A stretch of 64,000 bases of DNA from Tubiluchus corallicola (Eukaryota > Priapulida > Priapulimorpha > Priapulimorphida > Tubiluchidae): assembly GCA_030141605.1 (NCBI GenBank), contig JAQGDQ010000003.1, forward strand, positions 389,501 through 453,500. Reading direction: 5' to 3'. Positions within the stretch are counted from its first letter, which is position 1, and each line of letters opens with the position of its first letter. Below are positions 47,601 through 62,600 of the stretch, one piece after another. The notes beneath the pieces are model-generated. The model was not told the origin of the DNA and made no database searches. It saw only the letters and a list, made by a program, of their open reading frames with translations. A program made the translations under genes and the position numbers.

Positions 47601-50600
47601 TATGGGAACTTTATAAACCAACTTCTTGAAATGAAGCAATCAACCTTGCAGGATTTTTTTTATGTTCTTTTTATTGACTCACTTATATAAATTAGTATTC
47701 TTAAATAATTGCGCGTATTCCTAAATAATTGAACATGGGAATATTGACATCAATTCATTCCTAAAATTCGTATAAGCCTTTGCAATGCATGCTAGGCTGA
47801 TGAGTGATGACTCATACTTTTCCTGAGTGATGACTCATACTTTTACAGTAATACTACACGTGCCGGATAATAGATTCAGTTGGCTAATTGGGTCTAAACA
47901 CTTTTGTCCCAAAGTGATCCTGCCAAGCTGCACCTACTGTACATAATAAAAAGCTTCTCTACAATGCAACCTGACTTAAAATGACTGGCAGTGTATGCCT
48001 TTTGTAACACACTCAAAAATCTGTGCAGTCACGTATAATATAATGCTAACAATTAATACAACAATGAAACTCAAAATATAAATTGCTATTCAAACATTTT
48101 CCATAAACAATACTGAGCTTTGTTAAAGTAATTTTATGTTAACATATTTAAATAGAATAAAAGAAAAGACTTAATAGAACAAGCATAGACTACCTGTTAA
48201 AGGCCAAATAAAGCGTAATTTATGAAGTTTCAATTTTACGCAAAAGCAGAAAGAAAATGCTCTAAGATTTTCCGGTACTTTTAACTTTTTCTTGGCGACC
48301 TATGTAAGAGGAAATCGTGTGTGAAAGGATCATTTCCCCAGAAAGTCTGAAACTTGATTTCGCATGTTTTACTCATTAAATGATACCAGCAAAATTCTAT
48401 CCTTAGGTACGGCAGCATTTGCGCTTGGTTATCACGTTACCTTTCACTGTATAGCATTGTTTACAATTTCAGTATCACAGAAATGGCGAGATATCTAAAG
48501 AAGTTTTTTTGAAGTCACACGAGTGAAAGCAAACAAAATGTTTTTGGGGGCAACTTCGATGCCTGATTTGATTAGGAAAGAAGCAATAACTAATAAAATT
48601 AAGTTACTTTTAAGTTAAATTTTAAGTTACGGTTAACTTTTTTAATTAAAGAAAACTTGTTTTCACTTTAAATTTGACCTGTTAAGCTATATTTGACCAT
48701 GACTGTAATTAAATTAAAATAACATTGTTGTCTAATATACGTTACTAAAATCAATACCAGTCGTATATATTGTTAATAATATCACAAAAAAGTAACAAAA
48801 TAACAAATTAGTACCTGCGCTGAGTAACCACAGAAGAACGCAAACCAAAATGAACATAAGGTAAATGCAAAGTTCTTGTAGAAAAAATAGTCAAGAAATT
48901 TGCACATCCGATAGTACGACCATCTACCATGGACCAGAAGCATCCGTTCCAAATAGGAGAACTGGGCCAAGGCAAAATCCGAAGCAAGAACTGCTTGCAT
49001 TCCTTCTTGACCACTAATGCCAACACCTATATGGGCAGCTAAGAAACGAAAATATCAGAAAGTAACAACACGGATAAATTGTTTGCACATTTACACATAG
49101 TTGCAAATATATATGAACATACATGTGTGCTGTGATTATGAAAAAAAACTCATTGAACATGACCAGGTCACCACGAAAAGTCACTGGGATGGTTTCCTAA
49201 ATAAAACAATTTTGATTTTCTAGCAAATGAATAATTAAGAATTATCAAAGATGTCCCATTGCTCAGTTACTTATCCCTTAGCATGCTGAGCCCTAAGCTT
49301 ACTAGTCTCCAGCTTTTTTGACTTCAGTCACATACAATCAGTGCTCACTAATCAAATCCACAGCAAAGACATACGTGTTAAAGTACTTGAATTTAATTAT
49401 TATAATTATGACAGTTTAACTTATATAATTTTTGGCTCACAGTTCTAATTAGTAACTAATTATAAAAATATCAATTTAATAAATATTTACAAGTTTTCCA
49501 CTGACTATTACTTCTAACAAGCTGCCAATAAACATCATTTCTGCACATTTCTCTGCAAACCAATACATAGTGTTGTATGTATGTATGTATGTATGTATGT
49601 ATGTATGTATGTATGTATGTATGTATGTATGTATGTATGTATGTATGTATGTATGTATGTATGTATGTATGTATGTATGTATGTATGTGTGTATGTATGT
49701 ATGTATGTATATTCCTAGTTTGACTTTAAAGAATACTTTTGCTTAATTTTGGTGTCTGAAACCAGAGTGATGACAACATTTAAATTACAGTAGTCTCTTG
49801 GTAGTTTTGAATACAAAACCATAATTAAAAACTCAATTATCATGAAAGAATTGCAGCAGTGACTGTTCTCCAGCTATTTCTTAATGATACACTTACTAGG
49901 GCACAATCTTCATATGCAGGGAGTTCAAGGTTTGAACCCCACCTAAAGAAACCAACTTTTAAGCACACCTTTCGATAAGGAAGAGCATCTCATTCTGAAG
50001 ATCGAACAAACTTGATACAAAGTTTCACTCGCACAATATAATTTCATAACTGCACATAGTTATTGTTAGTACAGTGTAATTTACAGATAGTAAGTGCTCT
50101 ATTTTCACAAAACTGAAAGCATGAATTATAAACACACCTTTAATCATGCTGACGTCATTAGCACCATCTCCAATAGCCAATGTTACAGCTTTTTTATATT
50201 TTTTAACCAATTCGACAACAAGAGCTTTTTGTAGTGGTGTCACACGGCAGCAAATCACAGAATCGCATTGGGCACTGATTTCCAAAAACAAATGTTCCAT
50301 CTGAGGTTGTAACGCAAATACCTAAACAATCAAGTCGTTTATTAAATTAGGCAAAACAAATTTCATGTCTTAGTTGAGAGGAATGAGACTCTATGCTGCA
50401 GTAAATATTAACTTTCCAATTCCAAATTTGTTAGTGTTGGTTTCCTCAAAATATAAAGTGTATCACTACTTGTAATTTACACTTATTTATGTTATTTGTA
50501 GCACTCAGTAACTGTGTGATTTTATTTTATTTGTTCACTGTACTTTTTCTAACAATACATATAAGCTCACTGATAAAAGCACTATGAGGCTTGCAGTAGT

Positions 50601-53600
50601 TATTTCTTGAACTGGCTTCCTTAAGTACAATAGTTGTCAGGGAAAGAAAGCAGGTGTCCTAAAGAGCCTTTTTTAGAGTCTAACTCTAACAATATAATCA
50701 TTTGTTTAAATTTCGTAGGCAGATAAATTCAAATAAACATTGAAGATTTTGCTATGGCCTGAAGAGCAAAAAAAACTCACTTTGTATCTTAGAGGTGGTG
50801 CTTTGCTCTCTTTCAATTTGCTTAATATAACCAGAAGAATTTTACTTATGATCACAATAGTAAAACAATAATTAATTACTCTGTATTATAAATAATATAT
50901 GGTAAGTCAAGTAGACTTACTAGGCTATGCCCGTTGATCACTAGTGCAAACATTTTGTCATGCGTGTTTCCTTTCTTATCACTTTTCTCATCATCTTCCG
51001 CTTGAATGGAAATACCGTCAATGGCGGGATCCGGGGTGAACTTTACTTTGGTTGTGGTATTGTTATCACCTACATGAGATTTTCTCAGATACTGTTTTAA
51101 CTTTTTCTTAATGTCCTACAAATACACAAAAAATAACATAGTTAACTCAAACGTATATACTTTTATTTTATGAGCTAAAACTTTTAGAGAACATTGTATT
51201 ACAAAAAAATGTAACGTAGAAGAAGCAAGTCTGTCAACCGATAAAGCAGCGAGAATAAATCTTAGCTGATGTTCTCAATAATGTAATGGCTCTGTTTTTC
51301 AAACTACAATCCATCACAAATAACTTGGACCAGTTCTTGCAGAATGTTGCTATATCCTCTGCCATTACAAAAAACTGGTAGTTTTTTGATCGTGTCCCAC
51401 AAAAACAATGATGATGAAGCGCGATGGACTGACCATTTTTGATATAGGTCCAATTTGTGTGTAAGTACTATTGGGCTTCAAAGCAGAACTTGTCACATTT
51501 TTTTACATGTGACCGTCAAATGCCCCGAAGGTCATTATATGGCTTCAATTGAATTAGCCGTGCTGGACTACCTAAAAATTGCATTTCATTTTAGTGAAAT
51601 CAGGACTTCTAACTTTTTGACCATATCGGAGTCAGAGATCAACCAGTCTGTGTGAAACTTATATCATTCAATTCATCTCAGCGAATTTTTCATTTGATAC
51701 ACTACAATTGACTGTTGTCCGACATTGGAAGTATTGATTTCCCCAACCCCAATTTTAGTCTCGGATACATAGTATCGGAAAATAAAGAAGCACTATCTTT
51801 GACCTGCGGTGACCGGTCACATATAAATATGAATCCCCTTATATGGTGAGTGTACCTGGTAAATTTCATAACCATAGCCTTTCGCATTGAAGAGTTGTGT
51901 TGTGGTCTTTTGGACAGGACTAACCACTTTTGAATATTGTTGGAATGGATAAAAAATTATATAGAATACTATGTAGTTACATGTAACTGCAGTTCAGTTT
52001 CCTGGAATGATGTTCCATCAACGATAAATATATCGAGCATGTCTTCTCTCAACAACCGACAAGCATAGCCAATATTAACTGCTGTCTCTATAAATGAAAA
52101 ATCCCTACCTATATATAACAATGGCAACGAACAGAAGAGAGAATAAGGATTTAAGCACTATAAATACAGTACAATTGTCTAAGCACTTATCATGCAACAC
52201 AGTGTGCAATAATACAGTGCTGAGCTATTCAAATATAGTAATAGAGTTCTCATATGTACCCACAGTCAAACCTACAGTCAAGTAAAATGGATTGAAAGAA
52301 TTCTCCAATTACAAACATATTTATTGAAACCGACTTACACTTAGAAATATCACAGTATACCACAATATTAAAAAATGACTTTACACTTGGAAATTATAAG
52401 TGTGTCATTAGTTTTAATTTGCCATCTTAACCTCAAGCTAAAACACAATAGGAGTAAATACATTCTAAGAACATGTGCACTAGTGCACAGTGTTTTTCGA
52501 AATGTCTCCTTTATTCAAAACAAATATATATTCCCTGTTAAAATAATGGTATGTGTGCAATACCTTAGAATAAGTGAAGCTTAATGTAAAGAATGCATCA
52601 GTGAGTTGGTACAATAATAATAAACATTGATAGTAATTCCAAACAGCTGTCCATAAAAAGAAAGATAGTCTATCCACTTGTTACCTTGTTTATCACCAGT
52701 TAAAACCCAAATCTTGATACCAGCTTCTGCAAGGTGAGCAATGGTCTTTGGAACTCCATCCTGAAGTTTGTCTTCAATAGCAGTTGCACCGGCAAGAATA
52801 AGATCAATTTCAATCTCTTCTTGAACAGCAGTGACCATCTCATCCCTGTTTTCTAATGAGGTCCTGGCAAATAAAATAAGTGGTCTTGTTTCACAAATGC
52901 ATTTTCTATGCTTTGGGCAGTTAATTAGTGTGCCATTGCTGAGCCCACTTTAGAAAATTATTTAGAAAAATTTCATGGCTGTTTTTAATTCCTCTTGCAT
53001 CCATACAATCAGTCTAACTTTTTTGTTATCTTTTTTGTTTAAATGCCAGGTTTGAGTGTAATTTCCTCACAATGAGACAGAACCCCTAAAAAGCTTATTT
53101 TTTAGCCTAACAGTGAAAATTAAATTCTCTTCTCGGGCGTTATCAATGTTTTCCAATGTCAGGCTTAAAACCAAAGCAAAGTACTACAAGTTCTAAACAT
53201 CAAAGGAAAGCTAATGATCTAGTAAAAAAATGAAGCGAAAGTATAATCTACAAATTTGTTTTTCATCATTCAATCAGTCAACACAGAAAATTGCCAGATT
53301 AAATTTACATTTTGTCAGTCAATTATGTGTTTTAAAATGCATTTTACTAAAAGCCCAATGCCTCCAGAGCTTCTCCCACAGCATACGCATTTGTGAACCA
53401 CTAAACAGTTCCAAGGCAAGTCTTTTCAGAAAGTAATTAATAACTATTTACATACAAATGCAGATTTGTTGTTTGCAAGTACTGTAGTTATTTGTTTGAA
53501 CCATGTATCACTGTGTTTCACAGATCCACATCTACTGTGTCAAATTATCCAAAAATAATGAAACACAATCATAGATACGCAAATGGAGGTATGCTAAAAC

Positions 53601-56600
53601 TTCCTATTAGCTGTTAGAACTTCATTTTAGCTATTAAAACTAGCATATACATTTGTATAATTTTTATTTACTATTTTATTTTATTATTTTCAGAGTATTT
53701 GAGAAAGTAGATGTGGATATACAAAGCATATCAGGGTTCAAATAAATAAATGTAAAGTTGACTCATAAGCAAGAAGGGAGAAGTACATATGGATTCCAAT
53801 ACACAGATTCAATTTTCAAAACTAAGCAAAACAGTAAATTAAAAATACATACGAGGCTTCGTGATGCCTTTCTTTCCATTTTAGCCATGTATCCTTTGAA
53901 ATTTCTTTATAAGCAAGGCACAAAGTTCGCAAACCTTCAGCTGCAAACCGCTGAAACCAATAGTAAGACCATAAGCCACAAGCACTAACAGATAGTTAAG
54001 ACTAACATTATTATAAATTACTTAAAAAGTATCAGATATTACAACTAGTTATTGTTAGTAACCACTGCTTAAGAATAATTTTAGTAAACTATGAATGCAT
54101 AAAACACACTGTTTAATAAAAATTGCACCACCTCTGCACTGAGTTTGTTCATCTATCTGTCAAAGTTTGTTCATCTATCTGACACTAATAAGAGACCAAC
54201 CACAATGATAAAACTTAAAAACAAAAATGATGGAAATTACATTTAAATGATCGGTAGTTGTCTTCTTGAGTAATTCAAGGTTCTCGCCAAGACGCTCGTA
54301 TATGACTGTATCAGCTCCTTTACATAACAACAAAATTCTATCATCTCTTTGGACTATCACCTAAAAAGATGCAAAAATTTAATTTGTGGATATTTTAAAT
54401 AATCTATGAACTATTGAAATCACCATTTCAGTGCCGTTCATTTTAAAAACAATCTGGGTATGGATGATGTTTTTATATTTAATTAGCTGTTAACTTATTC
54501 ACTGGCACGTTTATAAATTTCCAAAAATTGCAACATTGTAAAATTGTGCTATTTTACTACATCGTTACTTCCAAATTTACACCTGCCAATGGATTCCATT
54601 TTTTTAATATTACCATATTTATCGAGTGACCTATCTTGTGGTTTCATATTCAATACAATACACTTCCGCAGACAATTTAAAAGTTTTAAACCTGAACAAA
54701 AGCACATTATTACTTTAGTTTAGTTTAGGTAAAATCCTTCCTGCATGTGTGTATGGTTAACCTACACATAAGTATGTGTAACAAAGATAATTGAAAAGTA
54801 AGAAAATACTCACAGACATTCTTTTCCTAACATTATTAAAATCTAAAATGCATAGAAGGTCATACACTTCTTCTTTTCCCAGGACTTCTATAGTGATAGA
54901 AGTTGGAGTTCGAGACTAAAAATAAAAAAATTATCCGCCTGTTACCCACACTTTCACTGCTAATGTTTTTGCATATTTTATAAGTAATCATTACCTTATT
55001 TAAAAAAGAATCTAAGGTTTTTGTTGGCACAGAAGCATCATAACATCGTAAACAAGGCTTTAACCATCAAAACAAGTGCTGACCACAAAAGGCTATAAAA
55101 CAAAAATGTAGACCACAACAGTGTACATCAGTTTTCGCTCCACATGTTGAGACAAAATGCCTGTTATACCAAATACAAAACTTACTGTTTCTCAACTAAG
55201 TGTGAGAAGAAATCATAGCTAAACTTATATAATAATCAGTGGCCAGAAATTTAGACACTCAAAATCTTTACAACTGTTATGACCCGCCTGCCGATTTTAA
55301 TTTAAGCGCCAGGTTGGCTTCTCACCTGTGTTCTGTATTTGCTTTTGACCTAGTTGGTTAGAGTTGTTATTGAGGTGGAAGTAATGTCGGCTGCTCAGGA
55401 TGACAGCCCTGATGTTGGTTTTGTTAATTTGTGTTTACTGGCAATAAAAAGGAAGTAATGTTTCAAATGCATCTCCGTTTATTCACCATGTTTTGTGTAA
55501 CCAATTCCAACTCATAACACAACAAATAGACCAAGTGGCTAAATTCTTTACACAGAGCCCTTTTTAATTCAAAGTTACATGCTACAAGCTACACGCTACA
55601 CTTAATTTCCCAAATAAGTGATAACAACTTGGTGAAGTATAATAATTAGTTTGCACCTTTAATTACAAAACTAGCAAAGAAATTTTGCGTACAAATCCAT
55701 TTATAATCACTCAACAAAGTGTTTATTCATTTACCTAACGCAAAGCCAGTAGCAGCGTTTACTGAATTAAAGTTATAGACAGAGTACAATGGAATGACGT
55801 CAGAACAATGCAAATGTCACTATAGCTTCTAAGCGAGAATCGTCCAAAACTGATGCTCTGATCAACTCATCACAATTCCTCTTGGTGGAAGTGATCCCAA
55901 AAGTGACCCACATTGTTGCATAGCCACATTCATCTTCTGTCCAAAGAGCTATACATTTCCTTCCAAGAGTCCCACTAAGCACGACTACAATGTTTTTTCT
56001 ACAGGCTGCTCAGTCAAAATTTTGAAAAAAAAAAACGACATTGGGTCCGGGAAAACGCCTGTTGCGGGATGCTGTAGGCCACCTGCAAATTCTTATATGC
56101 CTTCTACACCCGCCGCTGAACAGGCTACTCAACCATTGCCCGCACAAACCCTAGCCTATTCCCGAACTCCAGAAATAAAAGGCGTAAGTTTTGCAAAAAA
56201 CAGGCAAAAAAGGGTCATTTTGGAGGTTTTTCGCCCGACGTTAATCCATTTGGGCCCAATTAAAAAATAAACCATCAAATAGGCAACATTACATCGAGAC
56301 TTCTTATTTGACATATATATAGCGCCGAAAATGATGCCGTCATTGAAGTTGTAGTCTCGACTCTAATAATTATATATATATATATTATATACTATATATT
56401 ATATACTATATATATATAGTAGATGAGAAACAAACTTACATAGGCTCAGCATTATATAGTTCTGATGAACTATAGTAGTTCGAAGTTTCATTTATATTAC
56501 ATAAACATTAAGTGAGACAACAGTTTATACTCTTAAAGGTCAAACCTTCTGGGAAGTGAAACTTATTCAATGTTCACAAAAAATGGTAGTAGGATTTAGC

Positions 56601-59600
56601 AATAAAAATGTGATGAGCACGGCGTGTAGTTAGAGCCTCGAGTAATCAGGAGAATCACTTTAAAGTCGCTTTCATTTCACCCTTGGCCATTCCCATTTTG
56701 AACGCCCAATCTTTCACCAATGACATCGTTTACTGGTTGAAGAAAAGCAGCGCACTGTCAATTTCCGTCAATATAATAAGTTTTGACAAAATAATTAGAT
56801 CACTAATTTTGAATATTTTGCAGGAACATTAGGTAACCCGCAAAAGTTTGAATTAGTTTAAACAGTGTGTGCTTACAGAAAGCCACGATGCACTTACAAA
56901 AAGCCATGAACTCCACCAGTTGTGTCAATTTTCAAGTGAATGGCAATTACCACAGTGCCTGAAAATTTCTATTCAGCGATAGTATAAATTAACTTTATAG
57001 TTTAGAGATAGGTTTTGTGCAAATTTCTTTGTTATATTTTTCCAAATTTGAGTGGTAACAGTAAAACAAATCTAAAATGCTAAGTGACTAGTCCTTTCCT
57101 TTAATCATAGTGAAAAGCAACTATGAGAAATGCAGACAATCTTCACTACACAAATATTCACAGTAAGCACAAAGTAATTTTTGCTGTTCCCGATGGTCAT
57201 TCAGAAAAGTGGGAATTCTGCAACTCAGTTTAAAGTACAAAAGCAGTAAATGGTAGTTAGAATTTTATGTATAAAGCTTCCTTAAACAAATCAGCGCTGC
57301 CACTTTCACATTACACATAACAGTTTAGAATGGAATAATAGTATAGTGTAGAAATGTCAGACTAAAAAAACTGTACAGCAAGGAATAAAGTATGCGAAGA
57401 CTGCTTGATGAACTCTACACACTGTTTCTATACTGAAATCACGATTTGTTGGTATATACGATACAATGTATAATGTAGTCCTTTTAACCAATGATAGCAC
57501 AGAACACTTCAGCATGTATGTTAGTTTATTCACTGCTTGATATAGTTAACAATTGCAGTTTCAGTTATAAATCAGATTTTTTTAGCTCCTTCAGGACTGC
57601 ACCATTCAAAACAGGTCTTATAAGACCTATAACTTTTCTGCTATTGTATGAGCACATATATGACTAAATGATTACAAATTTGGTATTGTTCTATTCAGGA
57701 GAATCTTGGTTATCCAATCATGCTAGTTATTTAAGTATTTACAAGTGATTTACTTGCACAAAATTAAGAAAAATGCCCTCTTCAGGTATTCCAAGTTAAC
57801 CTATTGAGTAGCTTAGTCTGGTGTACACTTGCGTGATTGTACACACTATTTTATTGATCGCCTGCTTGGCTGTGAAGAGTTGTGCTGCTATTACAGGAAA
57901 AACCAACCGATCAGCCAAGGACAAATTAAGGTTGTTTCATCTTTTAATAGGAATTTCTCCTTAAAAATAGAATAGACTTGAGACCAAAGTGTGTCAGAGT
58001 GTTGTGCTAGGATAGTTGAAATTTTCTGCGCTAGCCGATTTCACACAAGTGCTATTGTACATTGTTACAGTGCAAACACAGCAGTTACTGAAAGCTTTTT
58101 TCAATTTTATCATCAAAAATCGATTTATAATGTTGCATGAAAATCCATTGAGTGAGGAGTAGAAAAAATAAAAATTATCGAATATATCATAATAAAGGGC
58201 AATATAATAATCATTTATTAGAAGTAAGTCCGTTATATTACAATTATTGAAGCCAATATAATAAAGGCGAAAGTTTTTTTAATAGATAAAAACTTTTTTA
58301 CCATTCCTGTTACAGAAGTTGCTTAGTAAATTTAACTTTCTTGTAGTACTGTCGAGCATTTTTATGTTGTTTTCGATGTATCAATTAGTTCAATCCGATT
58401 GTTAAATAGTTTGCAACTCCAACACTGCTGACCTGACACATGTGCAGTTCAATAGTGAAAGCTAAACGTGATTTGCGCAAATACCATAACAATCATGGCC
58501 CTCAGGAAATACAGAGATGTTATTATGTTTTAAATTTAAAAAATACATGACCTTAACTTTGAACTACTTAAAATTACATGTAAAATTGGCGAGCATATAG
58601 AGTCCAATTAAAGATATAGGTATGTATTAAATAATCTGGAAAAATAGGCATATAGACCCAAATCTGACCACGAAGGCTTGTACATTTTCCTAAAAATATC
58701 TGTACGTGTAAGGTTATTCAGTATGCGAAAATGAAAATACTGTTTTTTTAAAGTTGTTAACTCTGCCCACCATTATGATGTGTATAGCAGAACTTACCAA
58801 AAATACAAAACCGAAGTTTCTTGCTGCGGACACCAAAGCACCTTCATCTGGTGACTGTGCCTGGTATTCCAAACTGCCTGCAAGTGCAATAATGATGTAA
58901 AATAAAAAACAGGCGTGAGGTTATAAGCCTGTTTATCGAACATTTAAAAAAAACTTCAATCAGTATCCTTCTTTCATTAAAAAACTTTTAATTAAATAAG
59001 GTTTCATTAGATGAGCATGCCTTCACTATTGCTACAAGCGCAAATGTAAGGCTATCTCTTTATGTCACTTAGAACCAGTAAAATGTTGATTCCTCAATGG
59101 ACTTAAATTACTAAATTGAAACATTTTTTGATTTTACAATATTAAAAGAGGTTTTGAGTTGATAAATTAACCTGTCTGCCAAATTCATTTCTTTAGCAAA
59201 TCAAATTTACACTAATTTCCAAATATTACACCAACAACCAATAAAAAGATCACAAGTAAGAGGTCATTAGCAACATACCAAGAACAAATCTCAACGTACC
59301 ATTTTTAACTTCGGGCATCACAGTATGACATAGGGCAAGCAGTCTAAAAAACATATGAACATCTTTATTCTCTGCATGGACGGCTGTTAGAAGACTTTCA
59401 TCGTAGAATGTAAAGGTTTTCTCAAAGTATGGGTTACTACTAAAGTCCACTTTTTCCATTTTCTAAGTAAAAGCACAGAGTTATTATAAGCAAAAATTAA
59501 TTTATATTAATGCTACATTAGAAGCAATGAGAGAAACGTTGTTATTATTTTGAGTTGCTGGTCACCCACTAAATTTCGTAAGTAATCACATAAATAAATT

Positions 59601-62600
59601 CACAAGTGCAGCAGGGTAGCATCTGAATTTAGCTTTATACATATCAATATTTAAAGTATGTTTAATGCAGTAGCGAACTGGCCCACCGGGATACCGGGAA
59701 ATTTCCTGGTGGGCCACAAAGTGATGGACTGTCATTTTACAAATAAGCAAAAAAAAATCAAGAAAGTAAAAAGTAAAAAAAAAAAAAATATTGCGTAGAT
59801 TCTCAGATTTAAACAAGGCTTCTTTGATGCCACAATGTTTTTCGGTTAGATAATAGATATCCTCAATTCCTGGCTTGATGAACTTTTTTTCATTTTTAAG
59901 GATATTTTTTAAGTTTGTTTTCATTTATGAGATATTAAGCACATTATAAGAAATATTTCTCCAGTAATTCAAAATTTGAGGCATCGGGTAAAAAGTGCAA
60001 AATATTTTTATCACATCATGAAAAACAGTTATATATATATAGTATATTAAATATATATATATATATACACATTTCCCGTTACAAATTATTCCACATAACA
60101 GCAGTATAAGATCTGCAATGAAATTATGTATTGCAAAAATGAGAAATGGTCTCGTTTTTTTATTTCATTTTTTGCTGTTGTCGTTAATGTAGTATGCACA
60201 CTTGCTGCACACAGTAGAAATTTAGGACAATTACTACGTGGCTCATATACCGGTGCAATGCAGAAAAGTCCCACTAAAACAATGTGCAGTGTCAAGTCAG
60301 ACTAGTTCATTTGCAGCTGACCAAGTGATCAGTTACAAATAGTTCACTTCAGTTTCACTTTCATATGGAAAAAATGTTGAGTCTCCCAAATTTGATATGA
60401 AAGTTACTTTTGAGACTAATTCACTTTTTGATAAATGGCATATCTTTGACACTGATTTAACAAGTTTCTTGTTATTGCAGGTGTACAGTACCCTGAGATC
60501 GGCCTTAGAATATCTGTAAACTGAAGGAGTAGATTATCCTAGTGCCTGGAATATGGTAGAAAAAGCAAAAGAAGTTCTATGATTGAGATTTTCATTTTTA
60601 TTATAAAATTACTAAAATTTCTAGTATTTGTATTATGCACACATTAACAAATAAATAAATATAACAATATTGAATAGATGTAACAGTTTATTTATCTAAA
60701 ACCTTTACTTTTATTTTATTTCTTTGACTACATTTTGAGATTAAGTGGGTCCTTTTGACTAGGCCCTTTTACAAGTTTACCCGGTAGAAATTTTTGACCT
60801 AGTCCGAATTAACTAGTTTATTTTGCATGTCAAATAAAGTTTCAACACTCATTGTATTATCACTAATACAATCTGCAGTCTGTAAATCATATACAGTCAG
60901 CATACAGACAAATAAACATAATCAGTGACAATGATACGTTTTAGTACTTAACAAAACTTTTTTGAAATAAACAGCAAAGTATAAAAACCACAGGAAGTAG
61001 GGAACTTCTTATGTGCAGTGGTTGGCGCAGTTGTGTTGCCCTTACACCAGAGCAGTATAAACACAGAAGAAAAAGTACAACAAGCTGTCTTTAATCCTAA
61101 ATTATAGGTAGCTCTAAGTACATTTGTGTGTTTTTGCAAACGTTCACCATTGTTGTGTCATAAATATTCGCAACGGCATCCAACTGTGGAGTTGTGAAAT
61201 TAATACTGCATTGTTCGAAAACGAAATACATAACAATAGGTGAGTTACATCACTTCCACCTTTAATACACTTTGTCCGCAGTGTAAATTATCGGATTTAA
61301 ATTCCCAGTGTCTGGATATAAATCTTTAAAAAGCCACTTAGCGTTAATCAAGTTTTTTAACTCTTGCGAATGCTTTTCATTTCACTCAGATTTGCATGAT
61401 GTTTTCTGCATATAGACAAAATCATAAAAAAGCCAAACAAACAACTGTTCATTACAAACTAACTTTTCAGCAAAATGCATAAAAACTGAAAAGCGAACAG
61501 CTAGGCTTTTGTAAAATTGTATTGCCATTGTTACTCAGAGCAAATACTACTTAAGAAACATGCAAAGACTAGTTTAGCTTAAAGCACTAATGAATAATCT
61601 TTATGCAAGACACTTCTGAGTCAAGCATCTTTTGAATTTAAAGCTGTATTTTAATCATTTTCTCTGGAATCTTGCATTGCTTCAAGACGGAAGAGGTCAA
61701 AACAAAACTTACACAAACATTTTCCATAAGAGCTCCACCACCGTCAAGAATATCTCCATATACAACACTTGCTATGCTGCATTTATTGAAGGTCATAACA
61801 TTCTGAAAGCAAATATTGAACATGTTTTACCTGAAGAAATATTCATTTGACATTTCACAGAAATGTTGGCAAATGCACGATAGAATGCAGATGTTCACTT
61901 GCTGAAAATCAAATTCTGTGGACAGCTAATTACATTATGACAGAAATATATTATGTCAGAAGAGAATGTCCTTAGGACTGCAAAATATGCTTATAAGATT
62001 TTTAGAATGAGGCAAAGCAAGATATATATTTAATACATGACTTGTCCATTCAGGTATATGTTAAAATTCCATATTATATATTTTCTTTTATTTGATATTC
62101 TATGTAAATGAACTGCACAGTTATTATGTGATAAATTTTCACGAAATTGACTTGTAAGCCCAAGTGGGCTGGAAACAGCTTTAATAACATTTTACAGTAT
62201 TAATTAACACATGAATTATTACATTGTTATTATCATATGTTTATGTCAATAAAGATATTCAATCAATCAATCAATCAATTACAAAGTAAATAGACATTCT
62301 AACCACCTCATTAAAATAAATGCATCTGTCAAATAAAAATTTTCTATAAATTTGAGCAGACTGCAAGTCAAATAAGAACAACATCTGATGTTCAAAGCTA
62401 TGTTACTAAAACAGATGACTTTATGTCACTTATAGTGAATGGTTATTATATATTACTAATCATTTATGCAGTTTTAATTATTAATGCTGTGTTAAACTGT
62501 CATGTAATATTATTTTAAACCAAATTTTAAAAAGCACATACATCTGTAACCCCTGTAATTAATACTTCTGAATGTTTGTTTTTTGTTGTTTTTTTTTGAA

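Larger units (their letters stand above)
54916..58797 (-). other. Largest ATP8B-like intron inside the window
   Basis: GT-AG intron of 3.9 kb holding the solo LTR, a GC-rich island and a TA tract. The remainder is AT-rich with no gene seen. Confidence 0.7.

Noticed and set aside
59586-59924. 112-residue minus-strand frame between flippase exons
   Set aside because: Includes the GC-rich hairpin repeat and homopolymer runs; the flanking exons already join in phase without it.
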